From the NCBI RefSeq assembly GCF_030817055.1, contig NZ_JAUSYV010000001.1:1946001-2010000 (forward strand): DNA of 64,000 bases, written 5' to 3'. Source of the stretch: Bacillus sp. V2I10 (GTDB taxonomy: Bacteria; Bacillota; Bacilli; Bacillales; Bacillaceae). Positions 1 to 8,227 of the stretch are shown piece by piece. The number at the start of each line of letters is the position of its first letter. Position 1 is the first letter of the stretch. A program made the position numbers and the translations under genes. Under the pieces are notes generated by a model that ran no database searches, was not told the origin of the DNA, and was given only the letters and a program-made list of their open reading frames with translations.

Positions 1-2
1 GG

Positions 3-596
3 ACAATGGTTGGCGTCTCCACTGGTTTAGAGCCTTACTTCTCTTTCTCTTACTACAGAAGCGGAAGATTAGGAAAGTTTATTGAAGTTAAAGCGGATAT
101 CGTGCAGGAATATCTGGATCAGCATCCAGAAGCAGATCCTGACAATCTGCCTAAATGGTTTATTTCAGCAATGGAGCTCAGCGCAGAAGCTCACGCGGAT
201 GCACAGTGTGTGATTCAGCGCTGGATTGACAGTTCAATCAGCAAAACAGTCAATGCACCTAGAGGATATACGGTTGATCAAGTTCAAAAAGTATATGAAC
301 GCTTATATAAAGGCGGAGCAAAAGGCGGCACGGTTTACGTTGACGGCAGCCGTGACACGCAGGTTCTGACGTTAAAAGCAGAAGAAAACACATTCACTGA
401 GAGTGAAGAAGCACCAGCTAAAGAAAAAGGAAAAGTTGTGCTTGTTGATACAATACAGGCTTTAAGATCTACAAATGTCACGATCGGCAATGAAGTAGGA
501 AATACATGCCCGGTATGCCGAGAGGGTACGGTTGAGGACATAGGCGGCTGTAATACATGTACTAGCTGCGGAGCACAATTAAAGTGTGGTTTATAA
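3..596 (+). CDS. nrdJ: C-terminal part of adenosylcobalamin-dependent ribonucleotide reductase (class II), 5' truncated
   Basis: The reading frame is open at the left edge of the window, so only about the last 198 residues are present. Class II reductases use coenzyme B12 to make deoxyribonucleotides in the cytosol. Two things support the call: the segment STGLEPYFSFSYYRSGRLGK close to the start, and the cysteine-rich tail. Counting from the first Met, the tail has CPVC at 168-171, then Cys182, 185, 188 and 194 in CNTCTSCGAQLKCGL. This is the C-terminal zinc-ribbon and redox-active cysteine region of long NrdJ proteins. The catalytic barrel lies outside the window. B. subtilis 168 relies on the class I NrdEF enzyme, so this gene is an addition to the syntenic block. 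A strong terminator follows directly. Confidence 0.85.
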   Translation, partial: TMVGVSTGLEPYFSFSYYRSGRLGKFIEVKADIVQEYLDQHPEADPDNLPKWFISAMELSAEAHADAQCVIQRWIDSSISKTVNAPRGYTVDQVQKVYERLYKGGAKGGTVYVDGSRDTQVLTLKAEENTFTESEEAPAKEKGKVVLVDTIQALRSTNVTIGNEVGNTCPVCREGTVEDIGGCNTCTSCGAQLKCGL

Positions 597-600
597 GATA

Positions 601-630
601 AAGAGCTGGATTTCCAGCTCTTTTCTTTTC
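601..630 (+). terminator. Rho-independent terminator of nrdJ
   Basis: AAGAGCTGG and CCAGCTCTT form a perfect stem with an ATTT loop, followed by a T-rich run. It starts four bases after the nrdJ stop. Confidence 0.85.
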
Positions 631-651
631 GCGATAAGAATCAAGGCTTCC

Positions 652-680
652 TTGTCATCACCCTTAAACTAGTGTACACT
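652..680 (+). promoter_or_regulatory. Sigma-A promoter of mntR
   Basis: TTGTCA and TACACT are separated by 17 bases and lie about 45 bases upstream of the mntR start, just past the nrdJ terminator. Pattern match only. Confidence 0.5.
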
Positions 681-725
681 TGTAATGATTTCCTATGTTT
701 TGAACGTTTTTTTGGAGGGGACCAC

Positions 726-1157
726 ATGCCAACACCGAGTATGGAAGATTATATCGAACAAATTTACATATTAATAGAAGAAAAGGGATATGCCCGCGTT
801 TCAGATATTGCGGAAGCACTATCCGTTCATCCCTCCTCAGTAACAAAAATGGTCCAAAAACTAGACAAAGATGAATATCTCATATATGAAAAATACCGTG
901 GACTCATACTAACGCCAAAAGGCAAAAAAATTGGAAAGCGTCTTGTTTACCGTCATGAACTTTTGGAGCAGTTCATGAGGCTGATCGGCGTGGATGAAGA
1001 AAAAATTTACAATGATGTTGAAGGCATCGAGCATCATCTCAGCTGGAACGCAATTGACCGCATCGGCGATCTTGTCCAATTCTTTGAAGGTGATGAAACT
1101 CGTGTAGAAACGCTGCGTGCTATACAAAAACAGAACGAACAGGACAGCGACTCATAA
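726..1157 (+). CDS. mntR: Manganese-responsive transcriptional repressor MntR
   Basis: A 143-residue DtxR-family regulator that senses Mn(II) and represses Mn uptake genes. The N-terminal winged helix includes ARVSDIAEALSVHPSSVTKM at 23-42. All metal ligands known for B. subtilis MntR are present at the same numbers: Asp8, Glu11, His77, Glu99, Glu102 and His103. The start at 726 is preferred over in-frame ATG 672. It has a GGAGGGG ribosome binding site, and the protein then begins MPTPSMEDY like the characterised homologue. Monocistronic, between two terminators. Confidence 0.97.
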   Translation: MPTPSMEDYIEQIYILIEEKGYARVSDIAEALSVHPSSVTKMVQKLDKDEYLIYEKYRGLILTPKGKKIGKRLVYRHELLEQFMRLIGVDEEKIYNDVEGIEHHLSWNAIDRIGDLVQFFEGDETRVETLRAIQKQNEQDSDS

Positions 1158-1189
1158 AAAGACAGAAGCGAATGCTTCCGTCTTTTTTT
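1157..1189 (+). terminator. Terminator of mntR
   Basis: AAAAAGACaGAAGC pairs with GCTTCcGTCTTTTT around a GAAT loop, followed by T residues. One internal mismatch. It directly follows the mntR stop. Confidence 0.85.
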
Positions 1190-1336
1190 CTGCGTAAATT
1201 TGATATACGGCTGCTGAAACTTAAGCTGATACGTAAAGGAACATTGAAAGGGTGCTGCTATTAACGTGCAGAAAAGGTCTATTTCCCGCCGCTGCAACTT
1301 AAAATGTAAGGATGGGAGAAGAGGGGAGGAACTTCT

Positions 1337-2221
1337 GTGTATATTGATGGCGTCTTCTCTGGCGGGGGAATTAAAGGGTTTGCACTAATTGGATCTTATC
1401 AGGCTATCGAGCAGAGGGGGCTGCAATTTGTAAGGGTAGCAGGAACCAGTGCAGGTTCCATTATTGCCGCTTTTATTGCTGCGGGATATCGGAGTGATGA
1501 AATTATTACCATGATGGATGACATGGATCTTGGGAAATTTTTGGAACGAAATCCATCCATCCTTCCATTTAAATTTATGAAATGGCTGAGTATTTATTGG
1601 CGGCTTGGTCTTTATAAAGGCGGCAAGCTTGAAGAATGGATAGCAGGCAAGCTGAAGGAAAGAGGGGTATCAACCTTTGGTGATTTAAGGCACGGCTCCC
1701 TTAAAATCGTTGCTTCTGACCTGACCAATGGCAGAATTCTCGTGCTGCCGGATGACCTCCCAAGGTATGGACTTGTACCAGAACGTTTTTCTGTTGCGAG
1801 AGCTGTTCTTATGAGCTGCAGCCTTCCGTATTTTTTTGAACCGGTCAAACTGACATCTGCCGAAGGGACCAATATTGTTGTAGACGGGGGAGTTTTAAGC
1901 AACTTTCCAATTTGGCTATTTAAAGAAAAGAAAACAATACAAGCTCGGCCTGTTCTTGGTATAAAATTGAGTCCAAGTGATGAGGAGAGGCCGAGGAACA
2001 ATATTCGTAATGCGATAGAAATGTATGGTGCTCTTTTTGAAACAATGAAAGATGCTCATGATGCCAGACATATTTCCAGCAGGCATAAAAAGAATATTAT
2101 TTTTCTTCCCGTTGAAAGTATTTTAACGACTGAATTTGACTTAACAGAACAAAAAAAACTAGCTCTAATTGAGCTAGGAAGAAGCCGCACTGAACTATTT
2201 TTGAAAAAATGGACGTATTAA
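1337..2221 (+). CDS. yqhO: Patatin-like phospholipase (YqhO family)
   Basis: A 294-residue cytosolic or membrane-associated patatin-fold acyl hydrolase. The oxyanion loop GGGIKG is at 9-14, the nucleophile elbow GTSAGS has Ser38, and Asp183 of the DGG motif completes the Ser-Asp dyad. The position between mntR and yqhP matches B. subtilis yqhO. The start is GTG 1337, preceded by GAGGGGAGGA. The physiological lipid substrate is unknown. The gene converges on yqhP. Confidence 0.92.
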   Translation: MYIDGVFSGGGIKGFALIGSYQAIEQRGLQFVRVAGTSAGSIIAAFIAAGYRSDEIITMMDDMDLGKFLERNPSILPFKFMKWLSIYWRLGLYKGGKLEEWIAGKLKERGVSTFGDLRHGSLKIVASDLTNGRILVLPDDLPRYGLVPERFSVARAVLMSCSLPYFFEPVKLTSAEGTNIVVDGGVLSNFPIWLFKEKKTIQARPVLGIKLSPSDEERPRNNIRNAIEMYGALFETMKDAHDARHISSRHKKNIIFLPVESILTTEFDLTEQKKLALIELGRSRTELFLKKWTY

Positions 2222-2228
2222 CAGCAGG

Positions 2229-2606
2229 TTAAAAAAATGCCCTGCTTTTCTTTTTGCCTTTTTTGCCTTCAATCACTGTTAAATGAGAGGCTTGCTTCTT
2301 TTTAAGGGCAGTAGATGTTTTGCTGCTCTTTTTTTGCGTTGAAACGCTTTTCAAATGGGAGCTGCTCTGATTGCGGTCGCTGAAACGTTTTTTAGATTGT
2401 TTAGCAGCTTTAGAGTAAGAGGAAGAGTCTTTTCCCATTCTTTGTTTTGTAAAGTAACGGACAACAAAATAGATGATGGCTAGAACAATAACGAAGATCA
2501 GCATTTCTCTAAAGAGGAATCCTGGTCTGGTTAATAGTGTAACCAGGAATCCGATGCCTCCAAGAGCTAACACAATCATCACAAATGGATTCACACGATT
2601 TTTCAT
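2229..2606 (-). CDS. yqhP: Conserved membrane protein YqhP
   Basis: 125 residues. A short N-terminus is followed by two hydrophobic segments (roughly residues 8-25 and 33-51), then a long, very basic, serine- and lysine-rich C-terminal tail that is probably cytoplasmic. Start ATG 2606 has GGGAGGTGG just upstream. An earlier in-frame ATG at 2621 overlaps that ribosome binding site and is rejected. No catalytic motif is visible and the function is unknown. The place next to yqhQ supports the name. Confidence 0.8.
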   Translation of the reverse strand: MKNRVNPFVMIVLALGGIGFLVTLLTRPGFLFREMLIFVIVLAIIYFVVRYFTKQRMGKDSSSYSKAAKQSKKRFSDRNQSSSHLKSVSTQKKSSKTSTALKKKQASHLTVIEGKKGKKKSRAFF

Positions 2607-2648
2607 GAGTCCACCTCCCAAGATGAAAATGAATTAATGAAGTTCATT

Positions 2649-3596
2649 TTATACAATTTGTTCTGTTTTTATACCTTCTGCAGTTACCTTTTCCATCCGC
2701 AGCAATTCATTAAAGCTTGCGATGGCAACTTCCACCTGTTCATTGTCTGGTTCTTTCGTCGTCAGAAGCTGAAGACTTAAGCCGGGATATCCTAGCCATT
2801 TTAAAACAGGTACGTCTCTAAGTTTATTTGTAAACTGAAGGACCTCAAAAGAAATGCCAATCACCACAGGAATTAATGCCAGTCTGTTTAGGACGCGCAC
2901 ATAAAGCGGTTCTGTTGGAACGAGCATATAGACAAATACCCCGACAATAACAGTAAATAACAGAAAACTGCTTCCGCACCGATAGTGAAGACGGCTTTGC
3001 TTCTGAACATTTTCTATCGTCAGCGGCAGAGCATTTTCATAGCAATTAATCACTTTATGCTCTGCACCGTGATATTGAAAGACACGCTTGATCAGCGGAG
3101 TGAATGATATCGCATAAATATAGACTAAAAGAAGAATTAATTTGAAGAGCCCTTCAATTAAAATTTGTGCAAGATCTGACGGGAATATGGGCCTTGTAAG
3201 CTCAGCCAAAAATAGAGGCACTAAAGTGAAAATGAATTTCCCGAAGAGAAAGGAAAGGACACCTATTGCTGCAACTCCGAGAATCATGGTCAATTTTGAT
3301 TCTTTTTTAGGCTGATTGAGTATTTCATCTTCCTCAGGATCCAGATCGTACCTGTCCGTTGAAAAGTTCAGGTGCTTCGTTCCATTTGCGCTTGCTTCTA
3401 TAATAGCTGCGATGCCGCGAATAAATGGAATCTTTTTAAGGCTAGCCGTCATACTGCTTGATTTTCGCGGTAACCGGAAATAGTCGATTTCTTTGTTTTT
3501 GCGCCTGATGGCTGTCACATAATGATGCTTTCCGCCAAACATGACGCCCTCTACCACTGCTTGCCCGCCATATGCAGGCTTATTCTGCTTTGACAT
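2649..3596 (-). CDS. yqhQ: DUF1385 integral membrane protein YqhQ
   Basis: 315 residues with several membrane segments, mostly between residues 95 and 260. The opening GGQAVVEGVMFGG and the conserved FQYHGAEHKVINCYE segment with its histidine and glutamate identify the DUF1385 family. The molecular function is not established. It is transcribed away from yqhR and sits 42 bases upstream of yqhP, so the two are probably one minus-strand unit. The ribosome binding site is a weak GGTTGGTGA. Confidence 0.88.
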   Translation of the reverse strand: MSKQNKPAYGGQAVVEGVMFGGKHHYVTAIRRKNKEIDYFRLPRKSSSMTASLKKIPFIRGIAAIIEASANGTKHLNFSTDRYDLDPEEDEILNQPKKESKLTMILGVAAIGVLSFLFGKFIFTLVPLFLAELTRPIFPSDLAQILIEGLFKLILLLVYIYAISFTPLIKRVFQYHGAEHKVINCYENALPLTIENVQKQSRLHYRCGSSFLLFTVIVGVFVYMLVPTEPLYVRVLNRLALIPVVIGISFEVLQFTNKLRDVPVLKWLGYPGLSLQLLTTKEPDNEQVEVAIASFNELLRMEKVTAEGIKTEQIV

Positions 3597-3844
3597 TTTT
3601 CACCAACCTACCTATCTATTCTCTTTTTGGACTGATTTTAAACAAAGCTGCAGAGAATGTTATGTTTATATTCTACATAAAAACAGGATAAACCTCTAGG
3701 CAGTTGTATTTAATTCTTTTTGATATGTCATATTTTTAGAAAAAGATCAGGACGCTTCTTCCTGTCAGTGCTGAACAAGCGATTCATCTTTCTTAGTAGT
3801 ATAACCTCCCATCCCTTTGCTAGACATCTGTTTGCATCCTTTTT

Positions 3845-3875
3845 GCATGATGAAGCAGAAATTCTGCACATACTA
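3845..3875 (+). promoter_or_regulatory. Sigma-G/sigma-F-like promoter candidate for yqhR
   Basis: GCATG (3845-3849) fits the sigma-G -35 pattern and CATACTA (3869-3875) matches its -10 exactly. The 19-base spacer is one longer than usual. It ends 19 bases before the yqhR start. The rest of the 298-base divergent yqhQ-yqhR gap shows no convincing gene. Confidence 0.35.
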
Positions 3876-3894
3876 AGAAACAGGAGGTGTACAT

Positions 3895-4440
3895 ATGACA
3901 GATGATTTTCAATCAAATTCTGCTGGTGAACAGAGAAATGATCCTGATAAGCCGGGTGAATCGATTCCTTTTATAGGAATAGTTATGATTACAGGTTTTA
4001 CAGGCGGAGTGATTTGGAGTTTACTTGGTTATTTAGCATATGTTCTGAACTTAACAGAAATAAGTCCGAATTTATTGCTACAGCCCTTTATTTTAGGGGA
4101 ATGGAAAAATGGTGTAATGGGCAACTTTGTTGCTGTATTCTGCATTGGTTTTCTTTCCATTGGAACGGCTCTTCTCTATTATCTTGTCCTGAAGAGATTC
4201 TCATCCATGTTTGTCGGCCTTGCTTTTGGCCTGGCCTTATGGGTGCTCGTGTTCTTCCTTTTAAATCCGATTTTTCCTAATTTAAAATCAGTATTTGAAC
4301 TTGAAAGGCTGACTACCGTTACGACTATATGTCTCTATATTTTATATGGAGTATTTGTCGGCTATACCATTTCGTTTGAACATAATGAACTCTTAAGCAA
4401 AAAAAGCAAAAAAAATGCACAGGCGTCCCCTCAACATTAA
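3895..4440 (+). CDS. yqhR: Conserved membrane protein YqhR
   Basis: 181 residues. A hydrophilic acidic N-terminus of about 22 residues precedes four hydrophobic segments (about 25-47, 73-98, 103-122, 138-157) and a lysine-rich tail. The AGGAGGTG ribosome binding site before ATG 3895 is near perfect. The name rests on synteny and overall layout, as there is no known catalytic motif. A terminator follows, so it appears monocistronic. Confidence 0.82.
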   Translation: MTDDFQSNSAGEQRNDPDKPGESIPFIGIVMITGFTGGVIWSLLGYLAYVLNLTEISPNLLLQPFILGEWKNGVMGNFVAVFCIGFLSIGTALLYYLVLKRFSSMFVGLAFGLALWVLVFFLLNPIFPNLKSVFELERLTTVTTICLYILYGVFVGYTISFEHNELLSKKSKKNAQASPQH

Positions 4441-4462
4441 GGAAACTAATCGGCGATTATGG

Positions 4463-4497
4463 TAGAATGTTCATAAATTGAACATTCTATTTTTTTA
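4463..4497 (+). terminator. Terminator between yqhR and aroQ
   Basis: An 11-base perfect stem TAGAATGTTCA / TGAACATTCTA with loop TAAAT, then seven T residues. It ends only about 25 bases before the aroQ start, so aroQ transcription must begin within it or read through it. Confidence 0.85.
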
Positions 4498-4524
4498 AGC
4501 TTATTTAAGCAAGGAGTTTTTATG

Positions 4525-4965
4525 ATGAGACATTTCTTGATCATTAATGGTCCAAATCTCAACCGTCTTGGTTTGCGGGAGCCTGATGTGTATGGCAGCA
4601 AAACACTTACAGACCTGGAACGTGAATTAATGCTTTTTGCAGAGAAACAGGGATTTCAGATAACCTGCTTTCAATCAAATCATGAAGGAGACTTGATTGA
4701 TGCGATTCATGAGGCAGACGAGCAGTATGATGGAATTGCGCTTAATCCCGGTGCATTTACTCATTACAGCTACGCAATAAGAGATGCGATTGCAAGCGTT
4801 TCCCTTCCCGTAATCGAGGTTCATATATCTAATGTACATAGCCGCGAACCATTCAGGCACCAGTCTGTAACGGCGCCAGTGACAGCAGGGCAAATTATCG
4901 GCCTTGGTTTCGAGGGGTACCAATATGCGTTACTCGCATTACATAAAAAGATGGGGGAGAAATAA
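4525..4965 (+). CDS. aroQ: Type II 3-dehydroquinate dehydratase
   Basis: 146 residues. It catalyses the third step of the shikimate pathway, 3-dehydroquinate to 3-dehydroshikimate, as a cytosolic dodecamer. Family signatures are GPNLNRLGLREPDVYG (catalytic Arg and Tyr), FQSNHEGDLIDAIHEA, NPGAFTHYSYAIRDA and the HISNVHSRE loop with FRHQS. Two adjacent ATG codons exist at 4522 and 4525. The second has better spacing from AAGGAG and fits homologues, but the choice is not certain. The next gene starts 2 bases after the stop, so the two are co-translated. Confidence 0.95.
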   Translation: MRHFLIINGPNLNRLGLREPDVYGSKTLTDLERELMLFAEKQGFQITCFQSNHEGDLIDAIHEADEQYDGIALNPGAFTHYSYAIRDAIASVSLPVIEVHISNVHSREPFRHQSVTAPVTAGQIIGLGFEGYQYALLALHKKMGEK

Positions 4966-4966
4966 G

Positions 4967-6028
4967 ATGAAGCTTGAGAAAATGAGAAACAGATTAAAAG
5001 AACTGGATGTTGATGCAATTCTTATTACGAGCAGCTACAACCGCCGTTATATGACTGGCTTTACTGGCTCGTCGGGTGTTGCGGTCATTTCTGATTCGCA
5101 TGCTGTATTTATTACAGATTTCAGATACACAGAGCAGGCAGCAAAACAAATTGAGGGCTTTGAGATCGTCCAGCATAAAGGACCGATTCTTGAAGAAGTG
5201 GCAGCCCAAGCCGCTAAGCTTTCGATTAAACGTCTAGGTTTTGAACAGGATGATTTATCCTTCTCAGCTTACTCAGCTTATAAGGCTGAATTAAAAGAGA
5301 TTGAGTTTGTTCCTGTCTCGGAAGCGGTAGAAAAGTTACGCTTGATTAAGTCTGCAGCAGAGATTAAGATATTAAAGGAAGCTGCGGAGATTGCAGATGC
5401 TGCATTTAAGCACATTTTGACATTCATTCGTCCAGGAATGAAGGAAATTGAAGTCGCAAATGAACTTGAATTTTTCATGCGAAAACAAGGCGCTGTTTCT
5501 TCTTCATTCGATATTATTGCTGCATCAGGATATCGCTCTGCACTGCCTCACGGTGTAGCGAGTGAAAAAGAAATTGAAAAAGGCGATTTTGTAACACTTG
5601 ATTTTGGCGCATACTACAAAGGATATTGTTCAGATATTACAAGAACGATAGCAGTAGGAGATCCAAGTGATGAGCTGAAGAAGATTTATTCCATTGTACT
5701 CGAAGCACAGATGCGGGGAATGAATGGGATAAAAGCCGGTATGACGGGAAAAGAAGCAGATGCTCTTACAAGAGACTATATTTCCGAAAATGGCTATGGT
5801 CAATATTTTGGCCATTCAACAGGTCATGGTCTAGGTATGGAAGTTCATGAGGGGCCGTCACTATCTGTCAAATCAGAAACGGTTCTTGAACCAGGCATGA
5901 TCGTAACTGTCGAGCCTGGCATCTATATACCTAAGCTTGGCGGAGTGCGCATCGAGGATGACACAGTTGTTAAAGAGGGCGGTAATGAGTCGCTTACCCA
6001 TTCCCCAAAAGAGCTTATTATTTTATAA
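4967..6028 (+). CDS. yqhT: Xaa-Pro aminopeptidase, M24 family (YqhT)
   Basis: 353 residues with the two-domain layout of bacterial prolidase-like enzymes: an N-terminal creatinase-like domain (1-125) and a C-terminal pita-bread metallopeptidase domain. The dinuclear metal ligands are in LDFG, SDITRT, the GHSTGHGLG histidine, VEPG and RIEDD. It should cleave N-terminal residues before proline or Xaa-Pro dipeptides in the cytosol. ATG 4967 follows GGGGGA and lies 2 bases after the aroQ stop. A start at 4904 would only overlap aroQ. Linkage to efp is conserved in Bacillaceae. Confidence 0.93.
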   Translation: MKLEKMRNRLKELDVDAILITSSYNRRYMTGFTGSSGVAVISDSHAVFITDFRYTEQAAKQIEGFEIVQHKGPILEEVAAQAAKLSIKRLGFEQDDLSFSAYSAYKAELKEIEFVPVSEAVEKLRLIKSAAEIKILKEAAEIADAAFKHILTFIRPGMKEIEVANELEFFMRKQGAVSSSFDIIAASGYRSALPHGVASEKEIEKGDFVTLDFGAYYKGYCSDITRTIAVGDPSDELKKIYSIVLEAQMRGMNGIKAGMTGKEADALTRDYISENGYGQYFGHSTGHGLGMEVHEGPSLSVKSETVLEPGMIVTVEPGIYIPKLGGVRIEDDTVVKEGGNESLTHSPKELIIL

Positions 6029-6078
6029 TAAAAGCTTCCATACGTTAAAAAAGCAACATTTACATAGGAGGAACATAA

Positions 6079-6636
6079 ATGATTTCAGTTAATGATTTTC
6101 GTACAGGCTTAACGATCGAAGTAGATAATGGCATATGGCGCGTAATGGATTTCCAGCACGTAAAGCCAGGTAAAGGAGCAGCATTTGTTCGCTCTAAACT
6201 TCGCAATCTGCGTACAGGAGCCGTACAGGAAAAAACATTCCGCGCTGGTGAAAAGGTTGCGAAAGCTCAAATTGAAAACCGCAAAATGCAATATTTGTAT
6301 GCTAATGGTGATCAGCATGTTTTCATGGATAACGAATCATACGATCAAGTAGAACTTCCAGAAGCATCTATAGAATATGAATTGAAATTCTTAAAAGAAA
6401 ACATGGAAGTTTCCATCATGATGTTCGGAAGCGAAACACTTGGAGTTGAACTTCCAAACACAGTTGAGCTTGAAGTTGTTGAAACGGAGCCAGGCATCAA
6501 AGGCGATACTGCTTCAGGCGGAACAAAACCTGCAAAAGTACAGACTGGCCTGATTGTCAACGTTCCTTTCTTCGTAAATGAAGGAGACGTTCTTATTATT
6601 AATACTACTGACAGCTCATACGTATCAAGAGCGTAG
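6079..6636 (+). CDS. efp: Translation elongation factor P
   Basis: 185 residues, the full family length, with three beta-barrel domains. EF-P binds between P and E sites of the ribosome and relieves stalling at polyproline. Lys32 in the loop PGKGAAF is the residue modified in B. subtilis EF-P. The C-terminal signature GDVLIINTTDSSYVSRA is present. The ribosome binding site is AGGAGG, and the gene is followed by a bidirectional terminator. Confidence 0.98.
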   Translation: MISVNDFRTGLTIEVDNGIWRVMDFQHVKPGKGAAFVRSKLRNLRTGAVQEKTFRAGEKVAKAQIENRKMQYLYANGDQHVFMDNESYDQVELPEASIEYELKFLKENMEVSIMMFGSETLGVELPNTVELEVVETEPGIKGDTASGGTKPAKVQTGLIVNVPFFVNEGDVLIINTTDSSYVSRA

Positions 6637-6645
6637 CCATCAAAA

Positions 6646-6674
6646 ACTCCATCTTTTCAGATGGAGTTTTTTGT
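6646..6674. terminator. Bidirectional terminator between efp and the convergent small gene
   Basis: AAAACTCCATCT / AGATGGAGTTTT stem around TTTC, with A and T runs on both flanks, so it can serve efp and the minus-strand gene. Confidence 0.85.
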
Positions 6675-6833
6675 ATCCTCTAATATTGGCTGCGTCTGGA
6701 AGGCTTTTACCTTATCCTCTTTCTTTTTACCCGCTCTGAAAAGAAGTGCTGCCGGTATGAAAATATAAATCATCATTCCAATGAACCATTGTAAATAGTT
6801 ATATAATTCATAAGCTTCCACTTCAAATCCCAT
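6657..6833 (-). CDS. Small single-span membrane protein, unknown
   Basis: 58 residues. One hydrophobic segment (about 16-36, WFIGMMIYIFIPAALLF) is followed by the basic stretch RAGKKK and a polar tail. Start ATG 6833 has AAAGGGGG about 8 bases upstream, and a TTGACA-17-AATAAT promoter lies further out. Both support a real gene. An upstream in-frame ATG at 6917 has no such signals. I do not recognise the family. It converges on efp and shares its terminator. Confidence 0.7.
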   Translation of the reverse strand: MGFEVEAYELYNYLQWFIGMMIYIFIPAALLFRAGKKKEDKVKAFQTQPILEDTKNSI

Positions 6834-6854
6834 GACACATCCCCCTTTATACCT

Positions 6855-6883
6855 ATTATTATTAAATCTGAAAATTCTGTCAA
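6855..6883 (-). promoter_or_regulatory. Sigma-A promoter of the small membrane gene
   Basis: On the minus strand a perfect TTGACA (6883-6878) is followed after 17 bases by AATAAT (6860-6855), about 20 bases before the start at 6833. Confidence 0.6.
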
Positions 6884-6949
6884 GAATTCTTTTGTCTAAA
6901 TATCCTTCATTCCTCATAGGTTTTAATAATAACCATGGAGGAGGACAAG

Positions 6950-7231
6950 ATGAAACACTACCTCGCTAATTTAGATCCGGCAGTAAGATCAATGGCTCTC
7001 TTAAGATTATTATCTGCAAGTATTGAAATGACGGCAGCTATTTTGATGCTCGTTTTCAACGATGTGCGCAAAGCTGTATTAATTAATTCCTTACTGGCCA
7101 TAGTCGGTCCGATCATTTTTATTTTAACCATGACAATAGGAATCTTTCAGATTGCAGAGCAGCTTTCTTATGCAAAACTGATATTTATCGCAATCGGAGT
7201 GTCTTTTATATTAATTGGAGTCTATAAGTAA
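6950..7231 (+). CDS. yqhV: DUF2619 membrane protein YqhV
   Basis: 93 residues with three predicted membrane segments after a short polar start (MKHYLANLDPAVRSMALLR). ATG 6950 is preferred because the GGAGGAGG ribosome binding site overlaps the earlier in-frame ATG at 6935. The position directly upstream of spoIIIAA is conserved with B. subtilis yqhV. The biochemical role is unknown. Confidence 0.85.
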   Translation: MKHYLANLDPAVRSMALLRLLSASIEMTAAILMLVFNDVRKAVLINSLLAIVGPIIFILTMTIGIFQIAEQLSYAKLIFIAIGVSFILIGVYK

Positions 7232-7239
7232 CATAGAAG

Positions 7240-7267
7240 TCATATTGTGTCCAAGCCTGCATAAACA
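7240..7267 (+). promoter_or_regulatory. Sigma-E-like promoter of the spoIIIA operon
   Basis: TCATATT (7240-7246) and CATAAACA (7260-7267), 13 bases apart, resemble the sigma-E mother-cell consensus. The known sigma-E control of spoIIIA in B. subtilis supports it. The -10 has two mismatches and the spacer is one short. Confidence 0.5.
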
Positions 7268-7303
7268 TTAGAGTATCAAGAGACTATGCAAGGAGGAAGC
7301 CAA

Positions 7304-8227
7304 TTGAACGAGATTACAGAGATGCTTCCTGAAACAATAAGAAAACACGTGCTGAACCTGCCCCGGGAAGCGCTTGAAAAAATGGAAGAGATCCGCATAA
7401 GGATTTTGAAAAGAGTTGAAATTGTAGTAGCAGGCGACCCTTTGTTCTTGCCTTGCGAGGCTACATTTCAAGACGGAATAACTCTATTAAATGAGCTGAG
7501 CCAATACTCCATCTATACACTTGAAGAGGAGCTGAAGCGAGGCTTTATTACCATTCAGGGCGGACACCGCGTAGGGCTGTCCGGACGTGTTATAACTGAA
7601 AATGGTGCTGTTAAAGCGATTCGTAACGTAACATCCTTTAATATTCGTGTGGCAAAACAGAAAAAGGGCATTGCTGAACCTTTTATATCCAGCATCTATC
7701 ATAAAGCCTGGATGAATACAATGATTATCGGTCCTCCTCAAACAGGGAAAACAACTCTGCTCCGTGATTTTGCAAGGGTAATGAGTACGGGAATAGGCAA
7801 TATTCCTTCCGTAAAAGTAGGGATTGTAGATGAGCGGTCAGAAATTGCAGGCTGCATCAATGGAATTCCCCAGCATGAATTTGGCGAAAGAGTGGACGTG
7901 CTTGATGCATGTCCGAAAGCAGAGGGAATGATGATGATGATCAGGTCAATGAGCCCGGATGTGCTAGTTGTGGATGAGGCAGGCAGAATGGAAGATACTG
8001 AAGCTATATTAGAGGCCGTTCATGCAGGAGTCGGGCTTTTCATTTCTGTTCACGGCTATTCGCTTGATGACGTCATTTCACGCCCGTCGATCAGGCCTTT
8101 GGTTGAGCATGGAATTTTTAGAAGATATATAGAGCTCTCAAGAACAAGAGGTCCTGGTACGGTTCAAAGAATACTGGATGCTGATAGACGGCTGATTCGA
8201 AATGATCGGGTAGCCTGTCATGATTAA
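7304..8227 (+). CDS. spoIIIAA: Stage III sporulation ATPase SpoIIIAA
   Basis: 307 residues. It is a secretion-type AAA+ ATPase on the mother-cell face of the SpoIIIA-SpoIIQ channel that feeds the engulfed forespore. Walker A GPPQTGKT is at 143-150, and VLVVDEAGR is the Walker B region. The start is TTG 7304 with AAGGAGG upstream. The in-frame ATG at 7286 would place that ribosome binding site inside the coding region. The last codons overlap spoIIIAB by 8 bases, pointing to translational coupling. Confidence 0.97.
   Translation: MNEITEMLPETIRKHVLNLPREALEKMEEIRIRILKRVEIVVAGDPLFLPCEATFQDGITLLNELSQYSIYTLEEELKRGFITIQGGHRVGLSGRVITENGAVKAIRNVTSFNIRVAKQKKGIAEPFISSIYHKAWMNTMIIGPPQTGKTTLLRDFARVMSTGIGNIPSVKVGIVDERSEIAGCINGIPQHEFGERVDVLDACPKAEGMMMMIRSMSPDVLVVDEAGRMEDTEAILEAVHAGVGLFISVHGYSLDDVISRPSIRPLVEHGIFRRYIELSRTRGPGTVQRILDADRRLIRNDRVACHD

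Noticed and set aside
3720..3916. Overlapping 61- and 62-residue frames in the yqhQ-yqhR gap
   Set aside because: They lie opposite each other, neither has a ribosome binding site, and the region carries the yqhR promoter.
4904..4966. Longer N-terminus of the Xaa-Pro peptidase
   Set aside because: It would overlap aroQ. ATG 4967 has a ribosome binding site and gives the family-typical start.
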